From NCBI GenBank assembly GCA_902729315.2, contig LR746269.1:1436501-1500500 (forward strand): 64,000 nt of DNA, written 5' to 3'. The stretch comes from Spirodela intermedia. Lineage: Eukaryota; Streptophyta; Magnoliopsida; Alismatales; Araceae. Below the pieces are notes generated by a model, which was given only the letters and a program-made list of their open reading frames with translations, did no database searches and was not told the origin of the DNA. How positions within the stretch are numbered: the first letter of the stretch is position 1; each line of letters opens with the position of its first letter. Positions 12,320-26,612 of this stretch are shown in pieces. A program made the position numbers and the translations under genes.

Positions 12320-15017
12320 TCACGACAGATCGAAGACAGTAGGAATGCTGCGAACTGCACACCATTAGTCATGGGCTCCTTATCTCGATTAGCTGGTGCT
12401 CAATATATACATATCACATTCGCCATTCGTGTTCAAGATATTATCAATTTCTACTCTTGTGCTCATCGTGTGGTAGACGAAGCACTGAGCTGGCTCTTCG
12501 TCCCCACAGCCATGTTACAGCTCTGGGTAAGCGTAATGAGGGCTGCGAGTGCACATGCGCGGCACGTGCTCTCCACAGGGGAATTGTGTCTGTGGCTGGA
12601 CGCTAAACAAACTATAATAGATATGCGTTGAAGATCACAAGTTATATCATGTGGTTTTGCATAAAGTTTCATCTTATCGGTATTCAACCTTTTTTAAATT
12701 GGACAACCCGATTGATTTACGGTGGTCTTATGAATCTCTTATTGAGAACGAGAAAGAAGATCGGATCAGGGGTAGATGACAAACATCCTAGGGTCAGAAC
12801 GAGCGGCCAGATCTTGATCTCGATCTAGAACTGTCGAATCAGCGAGTTCCATTCTGTTAATGACATTCCATTGCCACTCGGATCAGATCAGATCGCCACA
12901 CCCCAACCCCACTATTGATCTGATTCGGTATTCATAATCTGATCATCCGATCCAGATTGTGATTAAGTTATCGAACGTACCATCTTAAAGCCTGCAGTGT
13001 TATCAGAAACCTCACTCATTAAAGATTGCGTATTTATGAAGATTCGATTTATGAAAGAGAACTAAATTAAACTGAGTAACAGCTTATATCTCGCCAACAA
13101 AAGGAACAAGCAGACACGCACAGCCCATTTCGGAAACTATGCGATGTGGGCCCACATCTCACATTGGACCCACTACTTTATCTAGCCTTTTGGTGAACGG
13201 AGGTGAGCTGGAGATATACTTGGATCTGCTCACCCTTGGTAAGGCTATGCTAATCAATGAAGGATTCCTCTAGTAGTATAATCTCAAGGTTATGTTGAAA
13301 CCATTTCCGCCGTGTATTTAGTACCTCTGTCCTCGGAGCATGCTAATATTTTGAGCTCAACCTGCGTGCATACTCTGACATCAATCATGAAATGGAAAGC
13401 GTCTTTTGGAGTTTGGCCCGTTTGGGCTTTAATGGATCGGAGAAAGCTTCTTTAAAGTCAACCTCCCATTGTTCTATGGGTCAATATCAACATCAAGCCT
13501 ATAAAGGAAAAGATAGGCCCGCTTTGTCACGACTCGTCCCCTGTCTACGCTTCGATGAGATCTAGCCTGAAAGTTTTTAGTCCGTTCTCTCTCTCTCTCT
13601 CTCTCTCGGACAAGTACATACAGAAAGAGATAATAAGTCCCTCGTAAAAGAGTTTGAAATGGAGTAGGGCTTCACAGGTTATATGGTCGATCTGATCTGT
13701 TCTCTGCTACTTACAATTATGATATATCTGATGGACAAAAGTCCCATCTCTCTAATTCCGATGGCACATCACTACTCTCATTGTGAGGAGAGAACACGGA
13801 TCCCGATGCCAATAAGATGGCCTGGGCTAACTAAAGCCCATGGAAACTGACCGGAATGTTGGAGCTTTTCTGGTAACACAGGATGAGGACAGAACCTGGA
13901 CTCTGCTGGGACATGAATTCGAGCCACAATACAAGAAGAAAAAAGGCATAGCTCGTTCCACATCTACCCAATTCAATCTTCAATAGGCCTCATCCCGAAA
14001 TCCGGCGCTCTGCTTTTTCCACTTAGATTCTCCGACGATCATTCATGTGATATCCCACTTGTTGACCTATCATCTCATTTATTTCGTTTCTCGGTAAGCG
14101 TCTAGATGGAGCTGATCCGTCAAGGTTGTCCAACGTCCGGGCTTCATTTTGGTGAGACCCAGGATTTATTTTTCGGAGGGCTCGGCTTGTAAAGTTCCAG
14201 GCACAGTGTGGCTTGTTGACTCCCGTAAGGAAAATTATCCTATTTTTTGTGGATGAACTCAATCATGTAGATTTTCACTTCGCATTAATTGGGCGTTGTG
14301 CTTAGTATTTAAGTAATCTAAAAAGAACTATGGGACGTCAGTTCATCAGTCTAAATGTGTACTGATTAAGCTACAGTTGGGTATTCATATTGCTCAACTC
14401 CACTTCGATACACATAATGAACAGGTGAAAGTAAGGACGAACGACGTATTAAAGCAACCCACGACTTATGGGCTCTTCGTTCGGTACGTTTTGGAATGGG
14501 AAAACTCTCCCTTCCTCTCTCTCTCTCTCTCTCTCGCTAAGTCGAATGCGCAAGTGATGCCATGAGTGTTCAAGAGTGTGCCTGGGCCTTACTAAAAAAA
14601 CCCCTAATACGTATTTTACAGGGTTTGAGTTTAGAGAGAAGTCTCAGAGAATGGACCCTAAATAAAACAAGAATGGGCTGTGTTATGGGTTTAGACACTT
14701 TATCAGGCAACCGTATTTTGGAAAATATGATATTTTAAAGATAGAACTGTTAACAGAATTGAAATCAACGTTATTTGGTCATTGGGGGTAAAATTAATCA
14801 ATAAACCTATAATTAATCTTAAAAAACTATTCACGTGATAAAAGGAATCCTGTCGAAAAATGAAATCAATGGTTGGTCGATCACTCGGACGTCAGAAGTC
14901 TTTACAGAATTAAGACCATGAGGAGCTTGTTCAATCCTCGAGGAGACCACATGCCTGTCTCCGAGGAGGTGATGCCATGCCATAACGTTCATATTTCTGT
15001 GCATACCGTCTCTTTCG

Positions 15018-15019
<2 letters not shown>

Positions 15020-15063
<44 letters not shown>
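15020..15063 (+). repeat. Microsatellite (TC)n
   Basis: About 22 uninterrupted TC units in intergenic DNA between the bZIP and peroxidase genes. Confidence 0.9.
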
Positions 15064-15067
<4 letters not shown>

Positions 15068-16902
15068 GTTCGATGTAACAACAGTAAATACTGTCTCCTC
15101 AGTTCTTATCCGACTGTTTTGGTAGGCAGCAGTGGCCGACTTGGTGGACCCCGTCTGATGCCGGCACAGCTATGGCAGTCACCGGCTGTTTTCCAAGCGA
15201 ACGCCCTCTACAATGGGGTAGGAGAGACCGAGCGTTTAGCATAGGCCTCTTAAAGACTGGTAAGTTTGTAGTCTAGTCATAGTTGGTCTAGTTCCCTTTA
15301 GTTCAGAGTTCAGGCCCTTAAGCCATTTTCAGCTAACTGACATCCTAAACGAGTCGGGTCTTTGCTGGGTTAGTGTTCACCGCGGAAGCCCAGATGGCAA
15401 ATATGACCTCAGGACTCGGACCTTCAATTCTTTCATCTTGTTGAAATACTAGTTAACACGACTCTGGATCAAAGGATAACACGATGAGAAAAAGGGTAAT
15501 GTAAAAACGATAGTCTCATTAGTGTTATTCCTAAACCCTCCCCACTCCGTTCGTGCTCTCTCCATCTTCTGGCCCGCCAGCTTCCACCTCCATCTGCCGG
15601 AAGCCTCCATCCTACATAATGTTCCTCATCTTCCAACATCCATGCCAACCCTCCTCATCACTGCCCTACCAGGCAGCCCTTCCTATACTCTCCCTCTAGA
15701 AGCATTCCTCTCGGCCGGGGCCAAGTCCGAGCCTTGTATAACACCAAAGAGGCTTGAGTTTGGAAATCTTCCAGCCTGACTCAATGAACTCTATAGCTAA
15801 GGGTGAAACTTAGTCTTTTAATTAAAAATAATAGTTGAAATTGTGGCCTGAAATATAAATAAGCAAAGCCTTTAAAAGTAAAATATGAAAGAAAAATAGC
15901 TGTGGGAAAGCTGGTGTACCCAGTTCTCATTCATCGCGAACGACCAGACCTGTCCGGCGTATGCCTGCCACACACGTGGCTTGCCCCCTTCGTTATCCTC
16001 TCATGAATATTGATGATTGGTCTGTGGTTCATCTAGGCCCATCAGCAGCCCATCTTCCAAGTTCTTTCCGGGCCCGATCGGGTAATAAGCATTACAAAAG
16101 ACCCATTGGCATTCGTCACCCATGTTTGTTTATTATTTATTACCGATGTGATGCACATGTAACCTTTTTTTTCTCGCCCCACAAGTACTCGCAAATTGAT
16201 TATTTAAATAATCAGAAAGAAACGGAACTCTGTGGCGTCTTCTAAGTGTTCGCATGAGGCGTGCCATCTTCCCAACGAATACAAAGCTTGTCTTCTTACA
16301 AAGATCATCAGAGCTTCCCATTATTCTTGAGAACCCTAGGAATCCTTGCGTCTCAGGCATTATTCGATCTCCACTTAATGACGACAAGACAGTAAATCTC
16401 ACCGGTCTTTCTGAAGGAACTGTTCCAGTGCAACGAGTGGGGCGAGGTACGTTGAATTCTGGAAGAAATATTTGATCTTCGGTACTTAGATCTGTCTCGG
16501 ATCTTTGAATTTGATGCGTCGGTGGCTGTTTGCCAATGTTGCTGCTTATTTTCTTTCTACTATTTCGTGTCTGGTGGAGTGAGGGAGATCAGATGGTAGG
16601 TATTATGAAGATCAGGCATGGACGAAGGTTCATTGTCATGGCCTTCAGCTGCCATCCGGACAAGAATTCCGTCGAGGACTGATCCAGAATCGTGTAAAAG
16701 TATTTTTCTTTGCCAGGTACCCCCCACTGTACAAATTTAACACCACCACAATAGAAAACAAAAGCTTCTGCGGGAGCTCTCTCTTTCTTCACGGGTCTCT
16801 CTGTCTCTGTTTCTCTACACCTATGGTTGGATTGTTTTCTTTCACTAGCTTGCATTCTCTATCCTTGGCCCTTGTGGCGTCCTCACTTCCGAGTTGAGAG
16901 AA

Positions 16903-19015
16903 ATGGCGTCTTATCCTGCTTCTGCCTCCGCCCTTAGCCGCTGCGCCGCCGTTCTAATCCTCTTCTTCCTGAACAACGCATGGTACGCCGAGTGCTACGC
17001 TGCCGCGAGGAAGACCCCCACCCGCCACCCTCTCTCCCTTGACTTCTATGCCAAGACGTGCCCGCAGCTCGACCAATTCGTCGCCTCCGTTACCAGACAG
17101 CAGTTTCAGACCTCTCCCGTCTCCAGCCCCGCCACCATCCGCCTTTTCTTCCATGATTGCTTCGTCGGGGTAAGCAGGACGACCCTCCTCCTTGAGCTTC
17201 TGGGCTATCATTAAATCTGTCGCCGTTTGGGGACATGCAGGGTTGTGATGGGTCGATACTCATAGCGCCAGGTCCTCGAGGTTCTCCACCGGTGGAGAGG
17301 GACATGCCAGAAAATAGGAACCTGGGGCCGGAGGGCTTCGAGACGATCAACCAGGCCAAGGCGCTGGTGGAGAGCAAGTGTCCGGGCGTGGTCTCTTGCG
17401 CCGATATCCTCGCCATTGCAGCCAGGGATTTCGTTCATCTGGTATGCTCTCACTTAATATAATGAAGTAAACCTAGACGTCCTCGTACGTTACACATCTA
17501 ATTACCCATTTTCACCATTTTTTCACCGAAAGTTTCCAAATAATACACTAATATACCTATTGAACCATATTTTCGTTCAAAAAGACCATAAATGTCATTT
17601 CGGTATCACTTTCTCCCCAAAAGCCCCACCCTAAATAACACACCAATTCCAAGTACATGGAGTTGCATAATCAATACAAATTAGACAGATATTTCTTTGG
17701 ATCGTCATCTTGTACAATTTCGATCCATCTCTGGGCTCTCTCGTCTTGTTTTCCAACTCTCTACCCTCCCAGGAAGCTTCCTCAGTGTCACCTTTCTCAC
17801 GAAACCTCGTTCGCTAGGTTAATCTCTCATCACCATGATCAGGCCGCATGAACGGTCGGGAAATCTTATCTTTCCTCAGAGTCAAAGCCGGCAGCATCCC
17901 TGACAGGCCTGCCATCGTTCGTTGCCTTGTGTATTACTTACTGTTGGTCTGCACGACCTTGCTTAAACTCGTCGGGATTCCAAACCACCACATTTAAATA
18001 CGGAGGAAAGGGTTCCGTTTTGTAAGCTTATGTTTTCTCTTTGTTGACTTCACGTGAGTCTTTAATTTGGCCAGCGTCTGGACATGGTTGTCACGGTGGA
18101 TCCCTGCAGGTATCAAGTAGGTTGTGGGGTAGACTGGTCCTCTGTTAGGAGACTCCATTTCTATGTAACGGCAGTTACGATAGATTTTAAATAAAAAAAA
18201 AATGAACTATTGTAAAATACGGCAATACAAGTTGAATCAATGAACATAGGTCTGTTTATTCAGAAAAATCAATGAAAAATATCATCGAATGGTGTAATAA
18301 TTGAAATAATCTTTACTGAAGTTGGCTAGAAGTATTTAATTATAAATAATATGTGAAAACATGTCTCCGCATTGTTGATGAGGAAATCCTGATTTGCACG
18401 TGAATGGGCTGTTTTGTCGCCACACTACGAATGCAGGCGGGGGGGCCCTACTATGCCGTGAAGAAGGGGAGAAGGGACAGCAGAGTCTCCCAGGCAGCCT
18501 GGGTGAAGTTCAACCTACCCCGCTCCAACTCCACCATGGACGAACTCATCGGTCTCTTCGCCAAGAAGGGGCTGAGCCAGGAGGACCTGGTGGCGCTCTC
18601 CGGCGCCCACACCATCGGCTTCTCCCATTGCCACCATTTCCTCGGCCGGCTCTACGACTTCCAGGGCACCAGGCGGCCCGACCCGGCCATCAATCCGAGG
18701 CTCCTCAAAGCCCTCCAGATGTCCTGCCCGCCCTACGGCGGCAACACTGACGTCGTCGCACCGTTCGACGTGCAGACGCCGTTCTCGTTCGACCACGCGT
18801 ACTATGGCAACTTGCAGTCCCAGATGGGGTTGCTGTTGACGGACCAGGCGCTGTTCCTGGACCCGCGGACAAGACCCGTCGTGCAGACTTTGGCCAAGGA
18901 CAAGGCCAAGTTCTTCGCGTCCTTTGCGGCGGGGATGGACAAGATGGGCTCGTTCGGAGTGAAGAAGGGGAGGAGGGGGGAGCATAGAATGGATTGCACT
19001 AGGCACTCTGTGTAG
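16903..19015 (+). CDS. PRX19: Class III secretory peroxidase, peroxidase 19-like
   Basis: Three exons: 16903-17169, 17241-17441, 18437-19015. Both introns are GT-AG in phase 0 and the frame gives 348 residues. Class III peroxidases use H2O2 to oxidise phenolics in the cell wall or vacuole. The N terminus has a hydrophobic signal segment (about 12-30). The distal haem site RLFFHDCF gives R80 and H84, followed across the first intron by [22 protein letters not shown] is the conserved helix after it. The proximal haem ligand is H214 in [12 protein letters not shown]. The Prx19-type signatures are [41 protein letters not shown] and the tail [16 protein letters not shown]. Length is normal for the family. 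The second intron (995 bases) is long and AT-rich in its middle, unlike the 71-base first intron. The ATG is immediately followed by the signal peptide; an upstream in-frame TTG is not a credible start. Orthology to Arabidopsis Prx19 is from memory of its motifs. Confidence 0.94.
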
Positions 19016-21261
19016 TAATCGGGTCCTTGGAACACGGTACTCTTTTTCACTTCTCGTAGTACTAATAATTTTTCTCTACGTTTGAACGGGTGCCTGAACC
19101 TTGGTAAGTTCTCTTCTGATGCCGGGAGCTTTCGAATACTTCTTCCCTTCTCTCTAAGGTTGGTGGAAGTATAACTAGGGGATAGCGTGGTAAGCCCAAG
19201 GTTGTAAAATGACCTCAATACACTTTCGTAGGCAGATTTGTGTCTAATGATATTCATCATTTCCAGTGCTGGTGAATCATCAATTCAAAACTAATTAATT
19301 ATGAGTAGGGCGGTCTTCTATTTAAAACAGAATAATACATTCTATTCCATAGTATGATAAAATTGTAAAAATATTTTTTAGAGTTGATGTTGATAGAATC
19401 ATCAGCATTGTATCACAATCTATAAGTCCATTCGAACATCAAGAATTTATTAAATTTCATTTTTTAATAAATCGGGAAATAATTGAGTTAATTGATGCCA
19501 ACGCCTATGCAAGACTCTCGCATATTATCATTTGAGAGCATCCCATATTTTCGTTTTCTCATCTATTTTCTATTTTTATTCTTACATTCTTCAAAATTCT
19601 TCAACTAAATCAGTAGTAGATGATGCAACATCTGATTTTGTTACATAGTTCCCTCATGCCAAAGATGATTTCCATAAAGTCAATATCTAATAAGTTGTTA
19701 GAATTTTTTTCTATTTTATTGCCTTTGTATTGACTTAATTTTTGTAAAGACATGAGTTTGAACTCCCTTTACTAGTGAGGTAGAATTGATATGACACATG
19801 TTTTGTAGGAAATGCACAAGTATAATTTTCATTTTATATGGATATAAAAAAGTGGTTATTTATGGCGAATTTATTAGAAATTTTATTTTAAACTTTTATT
19901 GTTTGCAATCCAACAATCTTCACAAAGTTAAATAACATGATTTCATGTACTTCAAGAAAAGTCAACTATTGCTCTTCATGTCAAATTCCAATGATTCTTC
20001 CATGTTTGCTGCTTAGGTACACTTTTGTTTGCCAATCACTTTAGTGATATTATATTCGAGAAGAAAAGAAGATCCTCTATGTGTTTGTCAATCAACAAAA
20101 AGGATGTTACAACTCAAATAATATTTTAACCTCAAGCTTAGTTTAAGTCAAGATGAATATTGTTGTGCTGAAGACAACATTAACTCCCATTTTTCCTCTC
20201 AGGCCAGCACTAACGTGGAGTGCCCAAGAATAGAAGTCGCCATATACCGAAAATCGTCTTCTGTGATGTCTGGGAGAAATCAGACCTTCACTCCACATCA
20301 CTCAATGAAATGATATGAACGTTTTGCTGATATTAGACGAGTCAATTTATTTCATTATTACTTACTCATGCACGGCTTACATTACTTAAATGGTAAAACA
20401 ATTCATGGGAGTACCTGGGTCCTCTTACTTAGTGTTTATTATACTCTTGAATAGGGTCAAGGCACCTTGTTTAAGAGCTTAAACATCTAGAATAATTATT
20501 TTCTTGAGTTACACACTCAGCTAACTAGGGAGGTGATAAGACTAATTAAAACTAAATAAATAAATTTATTTATTTTTCACTGTAAAGATTAGATTAATGC
20601 CTAGTTAAAATATTTGAGTATCTAAATAAAAAATTGAAGCTTCATATAATAATTTTAATATCACCTAAAGATTCATAATTACATTAACCTTTTGAATGCA
20701 TGAACGTCTGATGAACTTGTCACTATAATACATTATGATAATTGCAATTAGTTATAAAAACGGTGCTTCAATTAGAAAAACGAATGAAACATGCTGAAAT
20801 CAATTCCATGTTCCCTCTATTGCTTGAATATTTCCACCTAGGCTAACCAATTTGTCAAAAAGTTTCACAAGTACAAGATTTCAAAATTATATGTGATATG
20901 TTTATGACCAAAAATGAAAGAGGGAGGTAAAGTATTTGCACGTCCAAAGTTGGGCAGCATTGAGTCCCTAGTCTATGGTATGATGCAATGCTTTGTAAAA
21001 CATTAATTTCACATTATTTTCTTCACACGAAATTTAGTCTTGGAAGCCTAAGAGAGAAACCAAGATGGGGCAGGGGCTGAATCTAGGATTTTCATACCTA
21101 ATTTTTTTTGAATTTTTTTAATGAGCTTCACAACTCAAATGAGTCTTCTTATGAGTTGACTTAAAATGCTAAGATGTGACACTGATAATTTATAGTGGTG
21201 TGACTAAGCCTAATACATCATCCTTAGGTTCTACTAATACTTATTAGTACGATTTAACTCA

Positions 21262-21440
21262 ACAACAAATGTTTGAGAGGCATGGATGAAGGTTCCTAAC
21301 TTGGGATTGCGTCAATACTAGATCAAAACTTGTCTCATAATAACCTGTTAATGGTATTTGGAGGCATGAGGGAAATTCATTGACTTGGGGTTGCATCAAA
21401 CTGATATGCAAACCCCTTTGGTAGAAACCTAGTGATGCCA
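21262..21440 (-). pseudogene. Decayed GDSL lipase last-exon fragments, two in tandem
   Basis: Minus-strand translation of about 21355-21400 reads CNPKSMNFPHASKYH, matching [15 protein letters not shown] in the last exon of both downstream GDSL genes. At DNA level the + strand GACTTGGGGTTGCA and the flanking GGTA-TTGGA-GCAT pattern are shared. A second, more decayed copy of the same stretch sits next to it at about 21278-21311 (RNPKLGTFIHASQTF). The bases coding the preceding GCCGTG-type segment are also recognisable in both units (GFYQRG and GYYETS). No exons 1-4 were found nearby and the catalytic Asp-His segment is lost. The ghost lies 2.4 kb from the intact cluster on the same strand, so it is probably a remnant of a larger tandem array. 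Confidence 0.72.
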
Positions 21441-21905
21441 CCGTGCATTCCATTCTCATGAGATGGAACCAAAACACTTAACTATCACAAACCAAAACAC
21501 TTAATTATCATGATTTCTTGATGATAATTTTAGATTACCTTCAAAGTGTGAATCACTCTGATAAATTAGATAATTAGAGCACATGAAATTAATCAAAGGT
21601 AAAGTATTCTATATTTATACTGTATATGATTAAATTGTTTTTCGGTGCACATTGGTATCATAAGTATATGCACTACTCATTGGAAAGTAAATTGGATGAG
21701 GAACATGTTACAATAAATGGCATATCAAAGTTCATAGACTTCAATTTATATGAATTTTAAAAATTTTACAAATGTATGTGGAGTTTGAATTTCAAGCATG
21801 CACATGACTCAAACTGGACCATTATCTGGACATTGAATGGCTCCCTAATATACTGCATATGAAAGGGGTGTTTGAGCCCACATTAGGGTTTAAGAAAAAG
21901 AGGAG

Positions 21906-21909
<4 letters not shown>

Positions 21910-22001
<92 letters not shown>
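21910..22001 (+). repeat. Long microsatellite (GA)46
   Basis: About 92 bases of uninterrupted GA, the longest simple repeat in the window. The length may be imprecise because such tracts are hard to sequence. Confidence 0.93.
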
Positions 22002-22004
<3 letters not shown>

Positions 22005-23802
22005 TTATGGCCACCATAAAACATTCAAGACAAAAGGTCCACATCCTTGAACATTAACAAAAGGAAAAAATCTATTATGCTTAACCTTTATCAACTCCTT
22101 AAAAATACGCATTCTCAAGCAAGTGCAAAGATTTCAACAAGAGGAAGCTATGGGATGAATATATAAAGATGCAAAACTATTTTTTTATTTATGCTCATAT
22201 GTTCATCGAAACTGTAAAATTGAGCATATAAGGTCACTGAGGTATGTATGTTCAATCAGTAGAGCATGAAATTGTAAGATCCAGCATATAGCCTCACTAA
22301 GTTATGAATATTTAGTGGGGACCTACTAAAAATGTTGATTAATATGTTCAGTTATAATTTAATTGAGTCTTAGGACTTCGTCATTAGAGAGTGCAGTAGG
22401 TTAGATTGATCAAACAACAACAAATTGTGGTAGGTGAATATTCATCATTCATGTACAAAAACAATAATACAAGGAAAAATAGGAAGCCTAACTCACTCAT
22501 CTCAAGCAATACCAATAAACTAAAACCAGTGGCCTAGTAAAAGGATGTGTAGGCAAGATTTGAAACACATGGAACTCATTAGATGGCCATGTAGATAAGT
22601 TTTGAACCATCATCTACATTTTATCACCACATATGACAACTGTGTTGCATATAGAACCTAGCAACATCTCTCAGATTTTTTTGCAAATAGAGGGTGACAA
22701 GATGTGATCTTATATGTCATGCCATCCATCTCAAAAAAGTAATATATATATATATATATTTATTCAAAACACAACTTACAATGATAGTGGAAGTGTGGAT
22801 GGATAATGATTGTCTCAAAAATATTGCCAAAGATCTAAAATATCATTATATAACTTTTATGATTTTCCTAACAATAAAATATTAGCAGGAATGAAAATTG
22901 GAGATCAATTAGATGAATCCTTAAAAGTGTCTTTCAACTGTCTTTGGGGTTCTTATCTTCTCCCAATAGAGTGCTACACTTTTTACTAACTTGGCATATA
23001 CTTTAATAATTTCAATATTTTTCTATTCCTTTCAAGTTCCTCATACATTACCTTCTACTTCTCTTTCTTGTCTTTTTTTTAAGCATAACCAAAAATATGG
23101 AAGCCTTTCTCGATGAGTGTCATTTTGAGAAGAGGCCATATGAGAACATTTCAAGCTGAGCTATTAATACTCTGATATCTTTTTTATCTTATATTATTTT
23201 TAATTCTCTTTTATATCTTTTCTCAGCTATTTGGATATACTTACATTGCTAATTATATATAATTAGTCCAACAACATCTGAGATGTTTCCTTTCCCTCCT
23301 AGTTTTGCCTATCAATCTTTCTAAAATATTGTAGATAATTATGTCTAAGTGCTGTTTTTTTACCAATTTTTCAATCACAACTTTTAGTGATGGTAGGCAA
23401 GAATATGTTAGCATTATCAAAGACTTCTCCTCTATGGAATATGTGTTGTTTGGTTCATTATTTAATATTTAATTCCTTAACATTAACACATAGCTACATC
23501 TTAAAGATCAAAGCTAAGACACATTTTCATGCGTCAAATGGGATTATTATAGGTCCACTTTGGTAGGTCCATTGTCCAATATTTTGTAAACACATAAATT
23601 TGAGCCAATTTCTTGAAGAAAAGGCAAAGTCCACATTGACGAGGATTGACAAGGCTAAATCGATACAGTTACCTGAACCGGGTGAAGATTTCAGATTATT
23701 CTAGAAGCGAATAACTTAGACGTTGGACTCTGCCGCTCCCAACTTACTACTCGGTTGGCTCTATCGAAATTGCTGATACTAGAGGCAGGTCACGCCCACC
23801 TG

Positions 23803-25955
23803 CTAGGCCCGAATGATGTGAGCGATGGCTGGGCGGAGAGCGTCGATAATGAGGGCGTATGCCTTCTCTGTGGGATGGACAGCGTCCCAGAAGAGGTACT
23901 TGGATGCATCAGGGCAGGTTACTGACTTGGGGTTGCAAAGGAAGCCCAGCTCCACCAGCCCCGTCCCGCAGCAACCCGTCGTTGTCTCCTCTAGTCCTAT
24001 TCTCACGAATTGAAAACAAAATTAGTGAACATCCCGACTGAACTCGCGGGGGAAGAACATTACCAGCAATGCTCACCGAACTCCGCGGGCCTGCGGATCA
24101 GTTGCTCCATCGGACTGTAGATGTCAACATAAGAGACATTGGCGATGGCAGGCGAAATGGGTCGGGATTCCAGTTCCATTCGAAGCTTGGCATTGTAGTC
24201 TCTGCTCATGGCATTAAGCTCCACGACACAGCGGCGGTCAAATATTTCACCCATGGAGTTGACAGATATAACTATTGGAAGGCACCCCATTGGAGGGAGA
24301 GACAGTATCCCAATTTTCCGTGCCCCAAGTTCCGCAAGTCCCTACACGTCAAGTACTCGATGAATGGCTCGTCATGTGTGTAAATTGGACACAGATCCAA
24401 ACTGTAAAGATCATGTCTCATATTTTCCATATTGACGATGACAGCCTATGTGGGCTTACACACAGTAGTAGCTTATTAAAAGGTTGTCATTTTTCCCATT
24501 AAGTGGGGACATTCTTGCATTTGAACAAGGAATATATACACTAATCTCAGCTAGGGTAAAATGATAAGCAAAACTTGACTATTTGGTATCTTGTGGTGCG
24601 TGCATGGTGAAAAAAAGAGCACAGGTATGACGAACCTTAATGTTCCCTATTCAGGAGGTTTCATTCTTCTTTTGTGAAAGTTTCCCATGTTGGAAACTTC
24701 CAAGTATATCGGTGTGTTTTGGTCTAAGCGACTTTCCTTCTCCATTGTTTATTACTCTAGCTTGTCGTTAAACGGTGGGGCATTTAACACTTCACGTGGG
24801 ACCCCTTCCCATTTATTTTTTATTCAATAAAAAAAAATTAACCAACTAAAATCCCTTTTGATTTGTTAACCGAATTATCTTCTCTATCTGTTTTCTATCC
24901 TAAAGAACATCGCGGTCACATGTTCTACCAACCATGATTCTCTACCCTCTTTAATTTCACCTCAGAGTCTACAGGTAGGCATTAAAGAAAGCAAAGAAAG
25001 CCAGGGAAGCACCAAACCGAAATATTGAAGTGAGAAACAAAACCTCAAGAAACTCCCAGAGCCTTTGCCGCAGGAAGCTCCCATACTCTTCTACGCTGAA
25101 CTCATGACGTCTGAAAGGGTACGTATTATAGTTCGTTATGAAATCGTTGGTCCCAGCGCTGACGACGAAAATTGCTCTCTCCATGATGTCGTCCTTCAGC
25201 TTCCTCCCCACCGCCAGTTCAATCCTAGCGAGGTACTCTCGGAAGTAGTTGAGTTGTTGCCGCATCGGAATTACTGCCTGCAGTAGCTTCTGCTGATAAG
25301 ACTTTCCGTCGGTGGGCAAGATTTTCATTGCTGTTCAAGTGATTTCGCGAAGTTTGAAATTTTAACACTGATCATATTTCATATCAAAGAACAGTTAATG
25401 TCGTTTTCATGATTATTCCATGCGACCACCCCAATTAACATTTTAGTTCAGAATTATCAAAAGCTCTGTGTTGCAGACCATATGAAGTCGCGGTTGATGG
25501 CTATGACTTTCTTATAGTTTAGTATTTTTCTAAGTTATACTCATAACCTAATGCTTATTAAAATAAACCTTAAAATTATAACTATATTAAAAATTTTAAA
25601 AAAATTGTCTTGAGAAATTCTAGTGATAATATATGGAATAAAAATACTATTTTATTACAGAATTTGCTGCTATACAATAAGAAATTAAGCTTCTATGATA
25701 CTAGGGTATAAGAAAAATACCTCAAATCTGAATGAACGTAAACCTTAGTTTACTTTGAAATATTTTGGCAGAGTTAAATAACTGTTTTAAAATAAATGTA
25801 GTAATATTATCTCATTCTTACTTAACATTCAGAATCAAAGTTTTTGCAAAAAGTTTGATTTCGACTTAAGGTTGCTGTCGCTATAAAGTTTCCAAACACT
25901 TTCACACAAAAGCTAATTGATAACGATGTTTATTTTGTTGCTGCCTTCGGGCTTT

Positions 25956-26028
<73 letters not shown>

Positions 26029-26612
26029 GATGCTTACGCTGAGCTGTGATGTGAGAGGATCCAACCCTGTTCCCCCCGAGCCAAAGCCAACGCCCGTCAA
26101 CAGTTCCTCCATACTCAGAGAGTCGTCCAGATAAGCCGGTACGTTGTCCTTGACTCCAACAATAGAAGCTGCAAACAAGTTATCCCGTTTGAACTAAAAC
26201 ATCTGTTATACCTCGCCCATGTCCAGGAGAAGAAGATGCCGCTGACATTGGCGGATTAGAGGAAGTAAGTGTGGGGTGGAAGAAGGTTGATTCCAATCTA
26301 TCACTAGTAACTTTCTTGCTCACCGATGAAATCCGTCCCAAGCCGGCCATTGCAGAACCTCCCAGTCGGCTGCCGGCCAGGGAAATCCCTTCCGTACGGT
26401 GGGAAGTTACTTTTGGTCGTCGTAGCTATGTCGTTGTTGTTGCCGGGGTCCACAATCGAGTCTCCGAAGGTGAAGACGGCGGAGACGGAGGTGTTGATCC
26501 TCTCTTTGTGCCGCCATTCCTTGGCGGAGACGAGCTGTAGGAAGAAGAAGGCAACGGCAAGCTGGTACCAAGCACCTTGAGCTGAAATCCTCTTTTCCAC
26601 CATAGATATCAT
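23803..26612 (-). CDS. GDSL esterase/lipase, copy A
   Basis: Five exons in transcript order: 26612-26324, 26168-26038, 25277-25044, 24341-24077, 23996-23803. All introns are GT-AG and the total is 1113 bases, or 370 residues. GDSL lipases are usually secreted serine esterases acting on lipid or cutin-type esters. A hydrophobic signal segment lies at about 15-30. Block I is FTFGDSIVDPGNNN with nucleophile S52. FGSGGTG (125-131) supplies the oxyanion glycine. SAGTNDF gives N184. WDAVHP gives the catalytic D344 and H347. GCCGTG and [18 protein letters not shown] are typical plant features. Exons 2, 3 and 4 have exactly the lengths found in the neighbouring copy (131, 234 and 265 bases), showing a tandem duplication. 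ATG 26603 would shorten the protein by three residues. Exon 5 uses the acceptor AATAG so that G-LEETTTGCCG joins in frame. Its substrate is unknown. Confidence 0.92.
25962..26027 (+). repeat. Microsatellite (GA)33 in intron 2 of GDSL copy A
   Basis: About 33 GA units on the + strand, so the transcript reads (CU)n, starting about ten bases after the intron 2 donor. The tandem copy B has only a shorter, imperfect purine tract at the same place (about 29366-29400), so the expansion followed the duplication. Confidence 0.9.

Larger units (their letters stand above)
11962..16902. other. Intergenic, no supportable gene
   Basis: Contains the bZIP 3' region, then unremarkable sequence. CT tracts occur near 12144-12177, 13587-13609, 14516-14534 and 15020-15063. 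Several open frames of 60-120 codons (for example 12311-12631 and 14873-15244) have no family motif; the latter runs through a CT repeat. No transposon ends or tRNA-like folds were recognised. Confidence 0.45.
19016..23802. other. Intergenic, AT-rich, contains a GDSL ghost and a long GA repeat
   Basis: Apart from the GDSL exon ghost and the GA microsatellite listed separately, this interval is AT-rich and carries no motif I can assign. Short open frames here (60-75 codons) are not credible genes. Confidence 0.45.
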
